Assembly (NCBI RefSeq): GCF_011808225.1
Contig: NZ_SOYS01000002.1
Location: 186,001-250,000 of the forward strand
Length of the DNA: 64,000 bases
Source: Cedecea colo
GTDB lineage: Bacteria; Pseudomonadota; Gammaproteobacteria; Enterobacterales; Enterobacteriaceae
Direction of reading: 5' to 3'
A program made the position numbers and the translations under genes. Positions 31,451 through 41,200 of this stretch are shown here, piece after piece. The notes beneath the pieces are model-generated. The model was not told the DNA's origin and made no database searches. It saw only the letters and a list, made by a program, of their open reading frames with translations. How positions within the stretch are numbered: the first letter of the stretch is position 1; every line of letters starts with the position of its first letter.

Positions 31451-31936
31451 TTATCGAGGCAGCGCTTTGAGGATCTTCATGGTCGCATCCACGTCAATTT
31501 CATCTTCTGAGAAAATGTGCGTGGTGCCCTGGAAGGTGGTAACCGCAAGCTTCTTAAGCGCGCGCATCTCACCGGCTTTTTTCTCTTGTTTCGGACGAAT
31601 GCTGTTCATCAGCAAACCGACCGACAGAACCGCGTTCTCTTTATCAACCTTCGCGTCCGCAGGCACTTCTTCGCTATACGCGAGGAAGGATTTGATGGAG
31701 GTGATTTTAATCCGCTCGCCGGCAATAAAGATGTATTTGCTTTCCGGCTCCACCTTCACCGCATACGCCGACAGGCCTTTATTGTTGGTGCCAGGCTCAA
31801 AGGTCACCGCCGCATCTTTTTTGATTAGCTCAGGATTGGCGACTTTAATCACGTGAAAATAACGGTTATCGCCGTTTTCATCTTTGATAAAACCAAAACC
31901 TTTTTCTTCAAACCAGGTTGTGATTGTCCCGTTCAT
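31451..31936 (-). CDS. Cold-shock-domain protein with unassigned C-terminal half
   Basis: 161 aa. Residues 1-65 form a cold-shock (OB) fold: MNGTITTWFEEKGFGFIKDE has the RNP1-like KGFGFI, and NRYFHVIKV stands at the RNP2 place, so nucleic-acid binding is likely. Residues about 70-161 do not match a family I know; they contain FIAGERIKITSIKSFLAYSE, a Lys-rich middle and a C terminus ending MKILKALPR. No signal or membrane segment. E. coli has no gene here between flgN and murJ, so this is a lineage-specific insertion. Base composition resembles its neighbours. Its own transcript is likely, as the gene is flanked by a terminator and a 105-nt gap. Confidence 0.8.
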   Translation of the reverse strand: MNGTITTWFEEKGFGFIKDENGDNRYFHVIKVANPELIKKDAAVTFEPGTNNKGLSAYAVKVEPESKYIFIAGERIKITSIKSFLAYSEEVPADAKVDKENAVLSVGLLMNSIRPKQEKKAGEMRALKKLAVTTFQGTTHIFSEDEIDVDATMKILKALPR

Positions 31937-32041
31937 CGCTTTACCGCCTAATTAATCGTTCATATGCCAAATTTTGCAGCGCGCAGTTTAATGCAGAACG
32001 CGCGCGCCGACCATGCCTTTGATGCACGGCCAACATCACAA

Positions 32042-33577
32042 TTATAGGGTGCGACGGGCGAAATCTTTGACTTTAAAGCCCAGCAGCATCAGCGTGGCAA
32101 AATACGCCGCTATGCCGGCAACGACCACCGCCATCAAACGCGCCAGACGATATGCCATATTACCGATGTCCCATGCGGGCATGATGTGCATCATACCCAG
32201 CAGCACCGCCGTCATGACGATGACCGCAACAAGCAGACGCCAGAGGAACGCGGCCCAGCCCGGCTGAGGCTGGAAAATATCCTGCTTGCGCAACTGCCAG
32301 TACAGCAGGCTGGCGTTAATGCAGGCAGCGAGGCCAATCGACAGCGACAGCCCGGCATGTTTCAACGGCCCGATAAACGCCAGGTTCATCAACTGCGTGA
32401 GGATTAGCGTGACAATCGCAATTTTAACCGGCGTTTTAATATCCTGCCGCGAGTAGAAACCGGGCGCTAAAACCTTCACCACAATCAGCCCCATCAGCCC
32501 GATGGAATAGGCTACCAGCGCACGCTGCGTCATGGCGGCGTCAAACTCGGTAAATTTGCCGTACTGAAACAATGAAACGGTGAGGGGTTTTGCCAGCACC
32601 CCTAAAGCCACCGCGCTCGGCAGCGCCAGCAGGAAGCACAGGCGTAAGCCCCAGTCCATCAAACGCGAATATTCATCATGGTTGCCGCTGGCGAAGCTTT
32701 TAGCGAGCGACGGCAGCAGTATGGTGCCAAGCGCCACGCCAAGCACCCCGGATGGGAACTCCATCAGACGATCGGCGTAATACATCCAGGACACCGAGCC
32801 GGAGACGAGGAACGACGCGAAAATGGTATTGATGATAAGCGAGATTTGGCTAACGGATACGCCCAGGATTGCCGGTCCCATCTGCCTGATAACACGCATC
32901 GCGCCCGCGTCTTTCAGATTGATGCGCGGCAGCACCAGCATGCCAATTTTCTTCAGATGCGGCAGCTGATAAGCCAGTTGCAGCACGCCGCCCACGGTGA
33001 CCGCCCAGGCCAGCGCGAGGATCGGCGGGTTAAAGTGCGGCGCGGCAAACAGCGCAAAACCGATCATGCTGAGGTTGAGGAACGTAGGCGCAAAAGCCGG
33101 AACGGAGAAACGGTTCCAGGTATTGAGAATGGCCCCCACCAGCGACGCCAGCGAGATAAGCAGAATATACGGGAAGGTGATGCGCAGCAGGCTGGAAGTC
33201 AGCGCAAATTTATCCGCGGTGTCGGCAAAGCCGGGTGCCGTCACCAGAATGACCCACGGCGCGGCAATCATGCCGATTACCGTGACGATGGCCAGTGCCA
33301 GAGTAAGCAATCCTGAAACATAAGAGACAAACACGCGCGTCGCGTCTTCGCCCTGCTTACTTTTGTACTCCGCCAGAATCGGCACAAACGCCTGCGAGAA
33401 GGCGCCTTCGGCAAAAATACGCCGCAATAAATTCGGTAATTTAAATGCCACAAAGAAGGCATCCGTCGCCATTCCTGCGCCAAACACCCTTGCCACAATG
33501 GCGTCGCGTGCAAATCCCAGCACGCGTGAAAACATGGTCATCGAGCTGACGGCAGCCAGTGATTTTAAGAGATTCAT
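32042..33577 (-). CDS. murJ: MurJ (MviN), lipid II flippase
   Basis: Essential MOP-superfamily flippase that moves lipid II to the periplasmic face. It has 511 residues, as in E. coli, with about 14 transmembrane segments. [21 protein letters not shown] begins TM1; the cavity arginines ([13 protein letters not shown]) and [15 protein letters not shown] are conserved. It follows yceM on the same strand, across 397 bp that contain the tandem repeat array described below. Confidence 0.96.
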   Translation of the reverse strand: MNLLKSLAAVSSMTMFSRVLGFARDAIVARVFGAGMATDAFFVAFKLPNLLRRIFAEGAFSQAFVPILAEYKSKQGEDATRVFVSYVSGLLTLALAIVTVIGMIAAPWVILVTAPGFADTADKFALTSSLLRITFPYILLISLASLVGAILNTWNRFSVPAFAPTFLNLSMIGFALFAAPHFNPPILALAWAVTVGGVLQLAYQLPHLKKIGMLVLPRINLKDAGAMRVIRQMGPAILGVSVSQISLIINTIFASFLVSGSVSWMYYADRLMEFPSGVLGVALGTILLPSLAKSFASGNHDEYSRLMDWGLRLCFLLALPSAVALGVLAKPLTVSLFQYGKFTEFDAAMTQRALVAYSIGLMGLIVVKVLAPGFYSRQDIKTPVKIAIVTLILTQLMNLAFIGPLKHAGLSLSIGLAACINASLLYWQLRKQDIFQPQPGWAAFLWRLLVAVIVMTAVLLGMMHIMPAWDIGNMAYRLARLMAVVVAGIAAYFATLMLLGFKVKDFARRTL

Positions 33578-33601
33578 TTATTATGCGCTTCCACAAACAT
33601 C

Positions 33602-33910
33602 AACGCCTGCAACGGCAGGCGTTCAAACTGGTGACAAATCATACCGTTACGATATGAACATGCGACACCAGACAAATAATCAGGAAAATCAATTTGTTGA
33701 TTTTCAGCAGCTCCGCCACAAAGAAGGAAAAACCCCGTTTTTCCTTCTTTATCAGTAATATCAACGCCTGCAACGGCAGGCGTTCAAACTGGTGACATAT
33801 CTCATGCCGTTACGATATGAACATGTGGCACCAGACAAATCATCAGGAAAATCAATCTGTTGATTTTCGGCAGCCTTTATCAGTAACCTGAACGCCTGCG
33901 GCGCAGGCGT
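33602..33910 (+). repeat. Tandem array of the ~140-bp palindromic repeat (two bodies, three hairpins)
   Basis: Order: hairpin 33602-33623 (AACGCCTGC / GCAGGCGTT), body a 33624-33762, the same hairpin 33763-33784, body b 33785-33890, and a variant hairpin 33891-33910. Body a has CAAACTGGTGACAAAT at the start, the palindrome AAAATCAATTTGTTGATTTT, the hairpin GAAGGAAAAACCCCGTTTTT then CCTTC, and ends TTTATCAGTAAT. Body b is about 80% alike but lacks the GAAGG hairpin (106 against 139 bp). It fills the yceM-murJ gap; nothing coding is seen. Confidence 0.85.
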
Positions 33911-33974
33911 ATCAAAATTCTGGAGCGTAGTCTACCGATACGTCGCTGAATTGCTACCCTCAGTTGCGTCAGGA

Positions 33975-34898
33975 TTATTCGCTCATCGTCTCGCGCCAGA
34001 GCTTTTCAACCACGCTTTGCGCCAGCAGCGCCTGTTCGCCGGAAGTTTCAGGAACCGTCTGATTTGCCACGCATTCAAGAAAATGACGCGCGCAACCCGC
34101 GAACCCGCGCTGTTCAAGCGTGCTCTGCCAGCCCGGCACCGGGCGATGCACAACGCCCGCCCCGCACTCTTCACGCCAGTCGCGCATGTCCGTCACATCA
34201 AAAAGCCCGCCGTCGGTCACGGCCTGCACCCACTCACGTTGGCTACCGGCACGACGGTGCATGCTGGTGGTGATTTGCAGATGTCCTTTCGCGAAATGAT
34301 GCTCGGCAAACAGCATTTGTCCTTGCTCGTTGGTCGTGAGCGTTCCGCTTTGCAATTGCGCCTCGCCGCCCGCCAGCCACAGCGCGGTATCCACTACGTG
34401 CAGATAGTCATCAAGCAGCGTAAAACGCAAATCGTTTGGCCCGACGCTGTCGGCGCGGTGTTTATCCATGCGCAGCGACGCGCCGGTTGCCAGCTTCGCC
34501 TTTAGCTCCTGATAGAGCGGTGAAAAGCGGCGGTTGAAGCCCACCATTAGCGTGCGTTTTTTGCGTTCGGCAAGCGCCACCAGCCGCTCGGCATCCGCCA
34601 GGTTTTCCGCCAGCGGTTTATCCACGCAGACGTTAACGCCTGCCTGTAACAGTTCACTGACCACCGCGAAATGGGTGCTGGTTGCGCTATGGACAAACAC
34701 AGCGTCACACTGAGCGGCGAGATCGGCCATGGAAGAAATATAAGGGATTCGATACGTATCACAGATCTTCTGCGCTTTTGCTTTGGTCGGAGAAAACGCT
34801 CCCTGCAACGTCCAGTCGCCCGCGGCGCTTAACACCGGAAGCCAGGCCTTTTGCGCGATCCCACCAAGGCCAACTACGCCTACTTTCAGCTTGCTCAT
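33975..34898 (-). CDS. yceM: YceM (MviM), putative Gfo/Idh/MocA-family oxidoreductase
   Basis: A 307-aa NAD(P)-dependent oxidoreductase of unknown substrate. The Rossmann start KLKVGVVGLGGIAQKAWLPVL, the VCVDKPLAEN motif with the conserved lysine, and MVGFNRRFSPLY define the family. Despite the virulence-factor name it has no proven role. It starts 3 nt after yceH and precedes murJ, as in E. coli. Confidence 0.93.
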   Translation of the reverse strand: MSKLKVGVVGLGGIAQKAWLPVLSAAGDWTLQGAFSPTKAKAQKICDTYRIPYISSMADLAAQCDAVFVHSATSTHFAVVSELLQAGVNVCVDKPLAENLADAERLVALAERKKRTLMVGFNRRFSPLYQELKAKLATGASLRMDKHRADSVGPNDLRFTLLDDYLHVVDTALWLAGGEAQLQSGTLTTNEQGQMLFAEHHFAKGHLQITTSMHRRAGSQREWVQAVTDGGLFDVTDMRDWREECGAGVVHRPVPGWQSTLEQRGFAGCARHFLECVANQTVPETSGEQALLAQSVVEKLWRETMSE

Positions 34899-34901
34899 CT
34901 T

Positions 34902-35549
34902 TTAATCTCCCAGGTGCGCGAGCAGTGAATCGAGGCGCTGTTTTAGCTCCGCCACTTCGGTTTCAAGTTGTTCTACACGTGCCGTCAGGTCTCCGGCGGG
35001 CTCCGCTCTGGCGCTGGAGCCAACGGCCTGCGCCGGCGCCTCACCGCTGAACAGGTGCATATAACGGCTTTCGCGTTTTCCCGGTTCGCGAGGCAGACGC
35101 ACAACAAACGGGCCATCTTCACGGCTTGCCAGCGTCTCCAGCGTATTTTCTACCTGCGGCATATCGCTAAATTCATACATCCTGCCGGCGCGACTGCGCA
35201 GTTCCCCCGGCGTTTGCGCGCCGCGCAGCAGCAAAGTCGTGATAACGGCCACTTCTGCTGGCGTGAGTTTCAAATCGCCAAATTCAGAGTTACAGAAGCG
35301 CTGCTCGTATTTAGTAACGCGATTCCCAAAGCCGCTCACGGTGCGCAGATAGTGGCGTCTGACCAGGTTATCCAGCGTCTCCTGCACCTCATGCTCTTTA
35401 AGTTCCATGACCGGTTCGCGATTGCTTTTCTGGTTGCAGGCTGTCACCACGCCGTTGACGGACATCGGATACTGTTCCGGTGTGGTGACCTGTTTTTCCA
35501 GCAAACTGCCTATCACGCGCGCTTCTGGCGCGGTTAACTGATATTTCAT
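34902..35549 (-). CDS. yceH: YceH, DUF480 family protein
   Basis: 215 aa, E. coli length. Two winged-helix-like DUF480 repeats ([39 protein letters not shown]) are followed by a C-terminal coiled coil ([20 protein letters not shown]). Function is unknown. It lies between rimJ and yceM with 3 to 9-nt gaps, so they form one transcript. Confidence 0.93.
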   Translation of the reverse strand: MKYQLTAPEARVIGSLLEKQVTTPEQYPMSVNGVVTACNQKSNREPVMELKEHEVQETLDNLVRRHYLRTVSGFGNRVTKYEQRFCNSEFGDLKLTPAEVAVITTLLLRGAQTPGELRSRAGRMYEFSDMPQVENTLETLASREDGPFVVRLPREPGKRESRYMHLFSGEAPAQAVGSSARAEPAGDLTARVEQLETEVAELKQRLDSLLAHLGD

Positions 35550-35558
35550 CTCATATCC

Positions 35559-36143
35559 TCAACGGCCCGGGGTCCAGGCTTTTGTCGTCAGCGCCGTCAG
35601 GACGTGATCTCGCCAGACGCCGTCAATCAGCAAATAATCTTTGGCATAGCCTTCTTTTTCAAATCCCAGACGCGCCAGCAGGTCGCCGCTGCGCTGGTTA
35701 TGCGGCATATAGTTCGCCATGATGCGGTGAATATGCTGGCTGCGTTGCATATAGCGGATGGCGGCGGTCAGGGCTTCAAACATCAGCCCCTGCCCCTGCC
35801 ATTTTTCACCCAACGAATAGCCAAGGTAGCAGGCATGGAACGAGCCGCGCACGACGTTTGAGAAATTCGCCACGCCGCGGATCTCTTTTTCATCTTCATC
35901 AAGCAGGGCGAAATAACAGGCGCTGCCGGATTTATGCATCTCGCCTATCATGCCCAGGCGGGCTTGCCAGCCAGAGGGATAGCAGTGGCTGTCATCGCGG
36001 ACGGGTTCCCAGGGTTTTAAAAACTCGCGGTTTTCAGCGTAATAGTCAGCCAGCCGCCAGGCATCTCTGTCATAGACCAGACGTACCACCAGCCTGTCGG
36101 TTGTCAAACGCACTTTCGGCACGTTGCTGCGGTAACCAAACAT
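35559..36143 (-). CDS. rimJ: RimJ, ribosomal protein S5 N-terminal alanine acetyltransferase
   Basis: GNAT acetyltransferase of 194 aa, the E. coli length. The acetyl-CoA region is [19 protein letters not shown], and [22 protein letters not shown] is the diagnostic C-terminal half. The start [11 protein letters not shown] follows E. coli; an ATG eight codons upstream is possible. It is divergent from mdtH. Confidence 0.95.
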   Translation of the reverse strand: MFGYRSNVPKVRLTTDRLVVRLVYDRDAWRLADYYAENREFLKPWEPVRDDSHCYPSGWQARLGMIGEMHKSGSACYFALLDEDEKEIRGVANFSNVVRGSFHACYLGYSLGEKWQGQGLMFEALTAAIRYMQRSQHIHRIMANYMPHNQRSGDLLARLGFEKEGYAKDYLLIDGVWRDHVLTALTTKAWTPGR

Positions 36144-36376
36144 GTTCTCCAGCTCCTCACATCCCACGATTTTATAAGCCCATGTTAATTACTATACCTG
36201 CCCCTGTGGGAGGAAGGAAAACAACAACATGCGGCGCGTGATAGTTTTTTCGATGAAAGGGTTCAATCGAACCCGAAGAACGATAAAAAAATATTGTCAT
36301 CCGACATGCTGTCAAAAAACGTAAAGGCGATGGAGAATAGATTTCTGTCACGTTTCAGGGATTCCCGGGAGGGGAA

Positions 36377-37585
36377 ATGTCACGGGTGGCGCAGGCACGG
36401 AGCCTGGGTAAATATTTCCTGTTGCTCGATAATATGCTGGTGGTTTTAGGCTTTTTCGTCGTTTTCCCTTTAATTTCTATCCGTTTCGTTGACCAGATGG
36501 GCTGGGCAGCGTTGCTGGTGGGTATCGCCCTTGGCCTGCGGCAGCTTACCCAGCAAGGCCTGGGTATTTTTGGCGGCGCCATTGCCGATCTTCTGGGCGC
36601 CAAACCGATGATCGTCACCGGCATGCTGCTGCGCGCGGCAGGTTTTGTGCTGATGGGGATCGCCCATGAACCCTGGGTACTGTGGCTCTCCTGCTTTATC
36701 TCGGCCATTGGCGGCACGCTCTTTGATCCTCCACGCGCGGCGCTGGTGGTTAAGCTCGTGCGCCCGCATCAGCGAGGCCGCTTTTTCTCGCTGCTGTTGA
36801 TGCAGGACAGCGCGGGGGCGGTAATTGGCGCGCTGCTCGGCAGCTGGCTGTTGCAGTACGATTTCCGCCTCGTCTGCGCTGCCGGTGCCGTGATGTTTAT
36901 CATTTGTGCTGCGGTGAACGCCTGGCTGCTGCCCGCCTATAAACTTTCGACCGTTCGCACGCCGATGCTTGAAGGCATGGGCCGCGTATTGCGCGATAAA
37001 CGCTTTGTCGCCTACGTGCTGACGCTGGCCGGCTACTACATGCTGGCGGTACAGGTGATGTTGATGCTGCCCATTATGGTCAACGAAATTGCCGGAACGC
37101 CTGCGGCGGTAAAATGGATGTACGCCATTGAAGCCACGCTTTCGTTAACGCTGCTCTACCCGATTGCCCGCTGGAGCGAAAAGCGCTTCCGCCTGGAACA
37201 GCGTTTAATGGCCGGTCTGCTGCTGATGACGCTCGCCATGCTGCCTATCGGCCTGACCAGCACTTTGCAGCAGCTTTTCACCTTAATCTGTGTGTTTTAT
37301 ATCGGCTCTATTATTGCTGAACCGGCCCGTGAAACGCTTGGCGCATCGCTTGCTGATGCCAGGGCGCGCGGAAGCTATATGGGGTTCAGCCGTCTGGGGC
37401 TTGCCATCGGCGGCGCGTTTGGTTATGCGGGCGGCGGCTGGCTTTTTGACGCCGGGAAGCGCATGAATCAGCCTGAGTTGCCGTGGGTTATGCTGGGTAT
37501 TATTGGTTTCATTACGCTGCTCGCGTTGTGGTGGCAGTTCAGCCTGAAGCCGGTCGCACCTTCCATGCTGGAACCGGACGCGTAG
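36377..37585 (+). CDS. mdtH: MdtH, MFS multidrug transporter
   Basis: Proton-driven efflux pump with 12 predicted membrane segments, 402 aa as in E. coli, which confers norfloxacin/enoxacin resistance when overexpressed there. Typical text: [20 protein letters not shown], an Asp/Arg loop motif region at [11 protein letters not shown], and [18 protein letters not shown]. The start is after a strong GGGAGGGGAA ribosome site. Confidence 0.95.
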   Translation: MSRVAQARSLGKYFLLLDNMLVVLGFFVVFPLISIRFVDQMGWAALLVGIALGLRQLTQQGLGIFGGAIADLLGAKPMIVTGMLLRAAGFVLMGIAHEPWVLWLSCFISAIGGTLFDPPRAALVVKLVRPHQRGRFFSLLLMQDSAGAVIGALLGSWLLQYDFRLVCAAGAVMFIICAAVNAWLLPAYKLSTVRTPMLEGMGRVLRDKRFVAYVLTLAGYYMLAVQVMLMLPIMVNEIAGTPAAVKWMYAIEATLSLTLLYPIARWSEKRFRLEQRLMAGLLLMTLAMLPIGLTSTLQQLFTLICVFYIGSIIAEPARETLGASLADARARGSYMGFSRLGLAIGGAFGYAGGGWLFDAGKRMNQPELPWVMLGIIGFITLLALWWQFSLKPVAPSMLEPDA

Positions 37586-37663
37586 TTTGCGGGCTTAAGC
37601 GTTCTCTTCCATACTGGATTGTTAATGGATTTTGTCCACCACCAGCAGTAAATGGAGGAGAGC

Positions 37664-38311
37664 GTGAAATTATATATTTATGACCACTGCCCGTTCTGCG
37701 TGAAAGCGCGCATGATTTTTGGCCTGAAGAATATTCCCGTTGAGCTCAACGTCCTGTTAAACGACGATGAAGCTACCCCAACGAAGATGATTGGCCAGAA
37801 AATGGCGCCGATACTGCAAAAAGACGATAGCCGTTACCTGCCCGAAAGCATGGATATCGTGCATTACGTCGACAAACTTGACGGCAAACCGCTGCTGACG
37901 GGCCCGACTAATGCGGCCATTGGTGAATGGCTGCGTCAGGTGAATAACTACGTGCAGCATCTGCTGTTGCCGCGCATCGCTAAAGCCCCTTTCGATGAGT
38001 TTGCCACTCCTGAAGCACGCGCTTATTTCATCAAAAAGAAAGAAGGCATGATTGGCTCGTTCACCGAGCATCTTGCGCACTCGCCGGGGCTTATTAAGAA
38101 AATCAGCGATGATTTACGCAAGCTTGATAAACTTATCGTGCAGCCTAATGCCGTCAACGGCGAACTGTCCGAAGATGATATCCAGCTCTTTCCGCTACTG
38201 CGCAACCTGACGCTGGTTGCCGGCATTGAATACCCAAGCCGGGTCCGGGACTATCGCGACAATATGGCAAAACAAACGCAGGTCAATCTGCTCTCCTCTA
38301 TCGCCATCTAA
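37664..38311 (+). CDS. grxB: GrxB, glutaredoxin 2
   Basis: GSH-dependent oxidoreductase with a GST-like fold, 215 aa. The CPFC active site is Cys9/Cys12 (E. coli CPYC). The start is GTG (GTGAAATTATAT), with GGAGGAGAG immediately upstream. The ATG at 37652 overlaps the Shine-Dalgarno and is rejected. NGELSEDDIQLFPLLRNLTL is conserved near the C terminus. Confidence 0.95.
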   Translation: MKLYIYDHCPFCVKARMIFGLKNIPVELNVLLNDDEATPTKMIGQKMAPILQKDDSRYLPESMDIVHYVDKLDGKPLLTGPTNAAIGEWLRQVNNYVQHLLLPRIAKAPFDEFATPEARAYFIKKKEGMIGSFTEHLAHSPGLIKKISDDLRKLDKLIVQPNAVNGELSEDDIQLFPLLRNLTLVAGIEYPSRVRDYRDNMAKQTQVNLLSSIAI

Positions 38312-38425
38312 TCCGCAGCCGGCCTCGCGCCGGCATTTCATCTTTTTCCTGTAGTACGGCTTGCGCTGGCGCGCCATGCTGCTTTGTGTCAGGATCTGAC
38401 GCCTAAGCAGGAAGTTGAGGAACCC

Positions 38426-38986
38426 ATGAAGAAGATTATTTTTGCCGCCGCGCTGATACTTAGCGGTTTAGTCGTGGGCTGCAATCAGCTCACCCAATAT
38501 ACGATCAGCGAACAGGAAATTAACCAGGCGCTGGTTAAACGAAACAACTTTTCTAAGGATATTGGTCTGCCGGGCGTCGCCGATGCACATATTGTGCTGA
38601 CTCATCTCGCCTCAGCCATCGGCCGTGAAGAACCGAACAAGGTCACGCTGACGGGGGATGCGAAGCTGGACATGACCTCGCTGTTCGGCAATCAGAAAGC
38701 GAATATTAAGCTCAAGCTAAAGGCCCTGCCCGCTTTTAATAAAGAACAAGGCGCCATCTATTTGCAGGAGATGGAAGTGGTGGATGCCAGCGTCGAACCA
38801 GAAAAAATGCAGGCCATTTTACAGACCATCATCCCTTATCTGAATCAGTCGTTGCGCAGCTATTTCAATCAGCAGCCCGCTTACGTGTTAAGCGAAGATA
38901 AAAGCTCTGGTGAAGCGTTGGCGAAAAAATATGCCAAAGGCATCGAAGTGAAGCCTGGCGAAATCATCATTCCTTTCATCAAGTAA
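38426..38986 (+). CDS. yceB: YceB, DUF1439 outer-membrane lipoprotein
   Basis: 186-aa lipoprotein of unknown role, E. coli length. The lipobox is LVVGC with the acylated cysteine at residue 19, followed by NQ, so outer-membrane sorting is expected. The rest is a beta-rich DUF1439 domain (NKVTLTGDAKLDMTSLFG; VKPGEIIIPF). The start MKKIIFAAAL has AGGAAGTTGAGGAACCC upstream; an ATG 14 codons earlier would hide the signal peptide. Confidence 0.93.
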   Translation: MKKIIFAAALILSGLVVGCNQLTQYTISEQEINQALVKRNNFSKDIGLPGVADAHIVLTHLASAIGREEPNKVTLTGDAKLDMTSLFGNQKANIKLKLKALPAFNKEQGAIYLQEMEVVDASVEPEKMQAILQTIIPYLNQSLRSYFNQQPAYVLSEDKSSGEALAKKYAKGIEVKPGEIIIPFIK

Positions 38987-39060
38987 TCCGTGCCGCTCAG
39001 GGCAGGCTTCCCGCTGCTCTGAACAACCTTCTTAGCAAAAGGCGCAACAAAGGCGTGCAA

Positions 39061-39076
39061 ACGAAAACGTTTACGC
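39061..39076 (+). promoter_or_regulatory. PurR operator upstream of pyrC
   Basis: ACGAAAACGTTTACGC differs from the PurR consensus ACGCAAACGTTTGCGT at three positions and keeps the central AAACGTTT. E. coli pyrC is repressed by PurR from a similar box. Confidence 0.65.
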
Positions 39077-39145
39077 CTATCCTTAGTGCCCGGCATAAAA
39101 CCAGCCCAAAGTTGACTGATTTTCCCATCCAGCCGGAGCACTTTC

Positions 39146-40192
39146 ATGACCGTATTACCTCAGGTATTAAAAATTCGCCGCCCAGACGACTGGCACGTTC
39201 ATCTTCGCGATGGAGAAATGCTGAAAACTGTGGTGCCTTTGACGTCTGAAACCTACGGTCGCGCGATTGTTATGCCTAATCTGGTGCCGCCGATTACTAC
39301 CGTGGATGCCGCCATCGGTTATCGTCAGCGTATTCTGGATGCCGTGCCGCAGGGCCACAAATTCGAACCGCTGATGACCTGCTACTTAACGGATTCACTG
39401 GATCCGAACGAAGTGGAGCGCGGCTTCAACGAAGGCGTGTTTACCGCCGCCAAACTCTATCCGGCCAACGCCACCACCAACTCCAGCCATGGGGTGACCA
39501 GCACCGCGGCGATTATGCCTGTGCTGGAGCGGATGCAGAAAATCGGCATGCCTTTGCTTATCCACGGCGAAGTGACCCAGGCCGAAGTTGATATTTTCGA
39601 CCGTGAAGCGCGCTTTATTGAGACGGTGCTTGAGCCGCTGCGCCTGCAGTTGCCGGGCCTGAAAGTAGTGTTCGAACACATCACCACTAAAGACGCGGCG
39701 CAGTATGTGCAGGAGGGTAACTCTCTGCTGGGTGCGACCATTACGCCACAGCATCTGATGTTCAACCGTAACCACATGCTGGTTGGCGGCATACGTCCGC
39801 ATCTGTACTGCCTGCCGATCCTGAAACGTAGCATTCACCAGGAAGCCTTACGTGCGCTTGTGGCGAGCGGCTGCGATCGCGTGTTCCTGGGAACGGATTC
39901 CGCGCCCCACACTCGCCATCGTAAAGAAGCAAGCTGCGGATGTGCGGGCTGCTTCAACGCGCCTTCTGCGCTCGGCGCGTATGCGAGCGTCTTTGAAGCG
40001 CTGAACGCCTTCGAACACTTCGAAGCTTTCACTTCACTTAATGGCCCACGTTTCTACGGCCTGCCGGTGAACGAAGAGTCTATCGAGCTGGTGCGCGAGC
40101 CGGTATTAATCCCTGAAACTATTGCCGCAGGCGATGACTCTGTTGTGCCGTTCCTTGCCGGCGAACAGGTGGCCTGGTCTGTAAAAACATAA
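39146..40192 (+). CDS. pyrC: PyrC, dihydroorotase
   Basis: Zinc hydrolase of pyrimidine synthesis (carbamoyl-aspartate to dihydroorotate), 348 aa. The metal-binding start [13 protein letters not shown] has the two His, [13 protein letters not shown] includes the carbamylated lysine, and [14 protein letters not shown] supplies the catalytic Asp. E. coli pyrC is also controlled by pyrimidine-dependent start-site choice in the leader; the leader here is too diverged to judge. Confidence 0.97.
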   Translation: MTVLPQVLKIRRPDDWHVHLRDGEMLKTVVPLTSETYGRAIVMPNLVPPITTVDAAIGYRQRILDAVPQGHKFEPLMTCYLTDSLDPNEVERGFNEGVFTAAKLYPANATTNSSHGVTSTAAIMPVLERMQKIGMPLLIHGEVTQAEVDIFDREARFIETVLEPLRLQLPGLKVVFEHITTKDAAQYVQEGNSLLGATITPQHLMFNRNHMLVGGIRPHLYCLPILKRSIHQEALRALVASGCDRVFLGTDSAPHTRHRKEASCGCAGCFNAPSALGAYASVFEALNAFEHFEAFTSLNGPRFYGLPVNEESIELVREPVLIPETIAAGDDSVVPFLAGEQVAWSVKT

Positions 40193-40229
40193 ATTTTTTA
40201 CGCCCCCTGTTGCAGGATGCACGTTAAGA

Positions 40230-40245
40230 CTGTATAAATAAACAG
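40230..40245 (+). promoter_or_regulatory. LexA box of dinI
   Basis: CTGTATAAATAAACAG fits the LexA consensus CTG-N10-CAG exactly in the outer triplets and lies 22 nt before the dinI ATG, so SOS induction is expected. Confidence 0.9.
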
Positions 40246-40266
40246 TATATTGTACAGGGGGTTGTT

Positions 40267-40512
40267 ATGCGTATCGAAGTGACCATTGCTAAAACCACGC
40301 AGTTACCGCCAGGGGCCGTTGACGCTCTGGCTCACGAACTAACTCGCCGTATCACCCAGCACTTCCCGGAAACCAGCAACCATATCCAGGTGCGTTATGC
40401 CGCAGGTAACAACCTTTCGGTGCTGGGTGGTGCAAAAGAAGATAAAGACCGCATCAGTGAAATTCTCCAGGAAACCTGGGAGAGCGCCGATGACTGGTTT
40501 TGCGCAGATTAA
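40267..40512 (+). CDS. dinI: DinI, SOS modulator of RecA filaments
   Basis: 81 aa, same as E. coli. It stabilises RecA filaments and dampens LexA/UmuD cleavage. The acidic C-terminal helix (RISEILQETWESADDWFCAD) mimics DNA. The strong AGGGGG ribosome site is 5-6 nt before ATG. Confidence 0.96.
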   Translation: MRIEVTIAKTTQLPPGAVDALAHELTRRITQHFPETSNHIQVRYAAGNNLSVLGGAKEDKDRISEILQETWESADDWFCAD

Positions 40513-40542
40513 ATAAAAATTATCCCTCATAGTTCTATTTTT

Positions 40543-40568
40543 GCCGGGTGTCGCCATCCGGTTTTTTT
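40543..40568 (+). terminator. Terminator of dinI
   Basis: CCGGGTG / CATCCGG imperfect stem followed by TTTTTTT, about 30 nt after dinI. The rest of the 303-nt dinI-bssS gap (40513-40815) is AT-rich; I see no gene, only the probable bssS promoter region. Confidence 0.75.
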
Positions 40569-40815
40569 CATTCCCGTCTCTCCAGCCGATTATTTTTCAG
40601 GCACTATTCTGATTGCCATCGCTAATTGGCAGAAATATTCGAATTATTTGCCGCTTTATTGTTCAGTCAGCCTCAATCATGTGATAAAAGTGTTGCAGGG
40701 TATTTATTTCTACCGCGAAATAGCTTAATCATTGATATACTTAACTGGCTTCACATTTAACAAGCATTAAACCTCGCCAGCCGTTGTCTTAAACACACGC
40801 ACATAAGGGGTTATG

Positions 40816-41070
40816 ATGGAAAAAAATAGTGATGTAATTCAGACTCATCCCCTTGTCGGATGGGACATCAGTACCGTAGACAGCTACGATGCGCTGATGC
40901 TGCGCCTGCACTACCTGACATCTAATAAGCACAAGCAAGATGAAACTGAGATTGGCCAGACGTTATGGCTTACCACGGACGTTGCCCGGCAGTTTATTTC
41001 TATTTTAGAGGCCGGCATCGCAAAAATTGAATCCAGTGAATACCAGGTAAACGATCATCGTAAGCATTGA
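40816..41070 (+). CDS. bssS: BssS, biofilm regulator
   Basis: Small protein of 84 aa, E. coli length, reported to influence biofilm formation through signal uptake or indole. It begins MEKNSDVIQTHPLVGWDIST, with QTLWLTTDVARQFISILEAG in the middle. Of two adjacent ATGs the second was chosen because AAGGGG lies 5 nt before it. It has its own terminator. Confidence 0.94.
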   Translation: MEKNSDVIQTHPLVGWDISTVDSYDALMLRLHYLTSNKHKQDETEIGQTLWLTTDVARQFISILEAGIAKIESSEYQVNDHRKH

Positions 41071-41094
41071 TTGTCGATGCTACTGTTAAAAGCC

Positions 41095-41122
41095 CAGGGC
41101 ACCTTCGCGGTGCCTTTTTTAT
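41095..41122 (+). terminator. Terminator of bssS
   Basis: GGGCACC / GGTGCC stem with a TTCGC-type loop followed by TTTTTTATTTTTT. Confidence 0.9.
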
Positions 41123-41200
41123 TTTTTACGCGCCTTTAATTGCCTGCTATTTGAGAATTAATTACCCTGCTAGTGATATTACCCGAGAGAGAAAAGCGAC

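Noticed and set aside
31386-31856. 156-codon plus-strand frame opposite the cold-shock-domain gene
   Set aside because: Antisense to a recognisable CSD; Ser/Phe-rich composition and lack of a ribosome site argue for a shadow.
33602-33910. Three evenly spaced identical hairpins as a mini-CRISPR
   Set aside because: The intervening bodies are homologous to each other, not unique spacers, and no cas genes are near.
37652-37663. ATG start for grxB
   Set aside because: The ATG overlaps the strong GGAGGAGAG ribosome site; GTG at 37664 gives the conserved N terminus and length.
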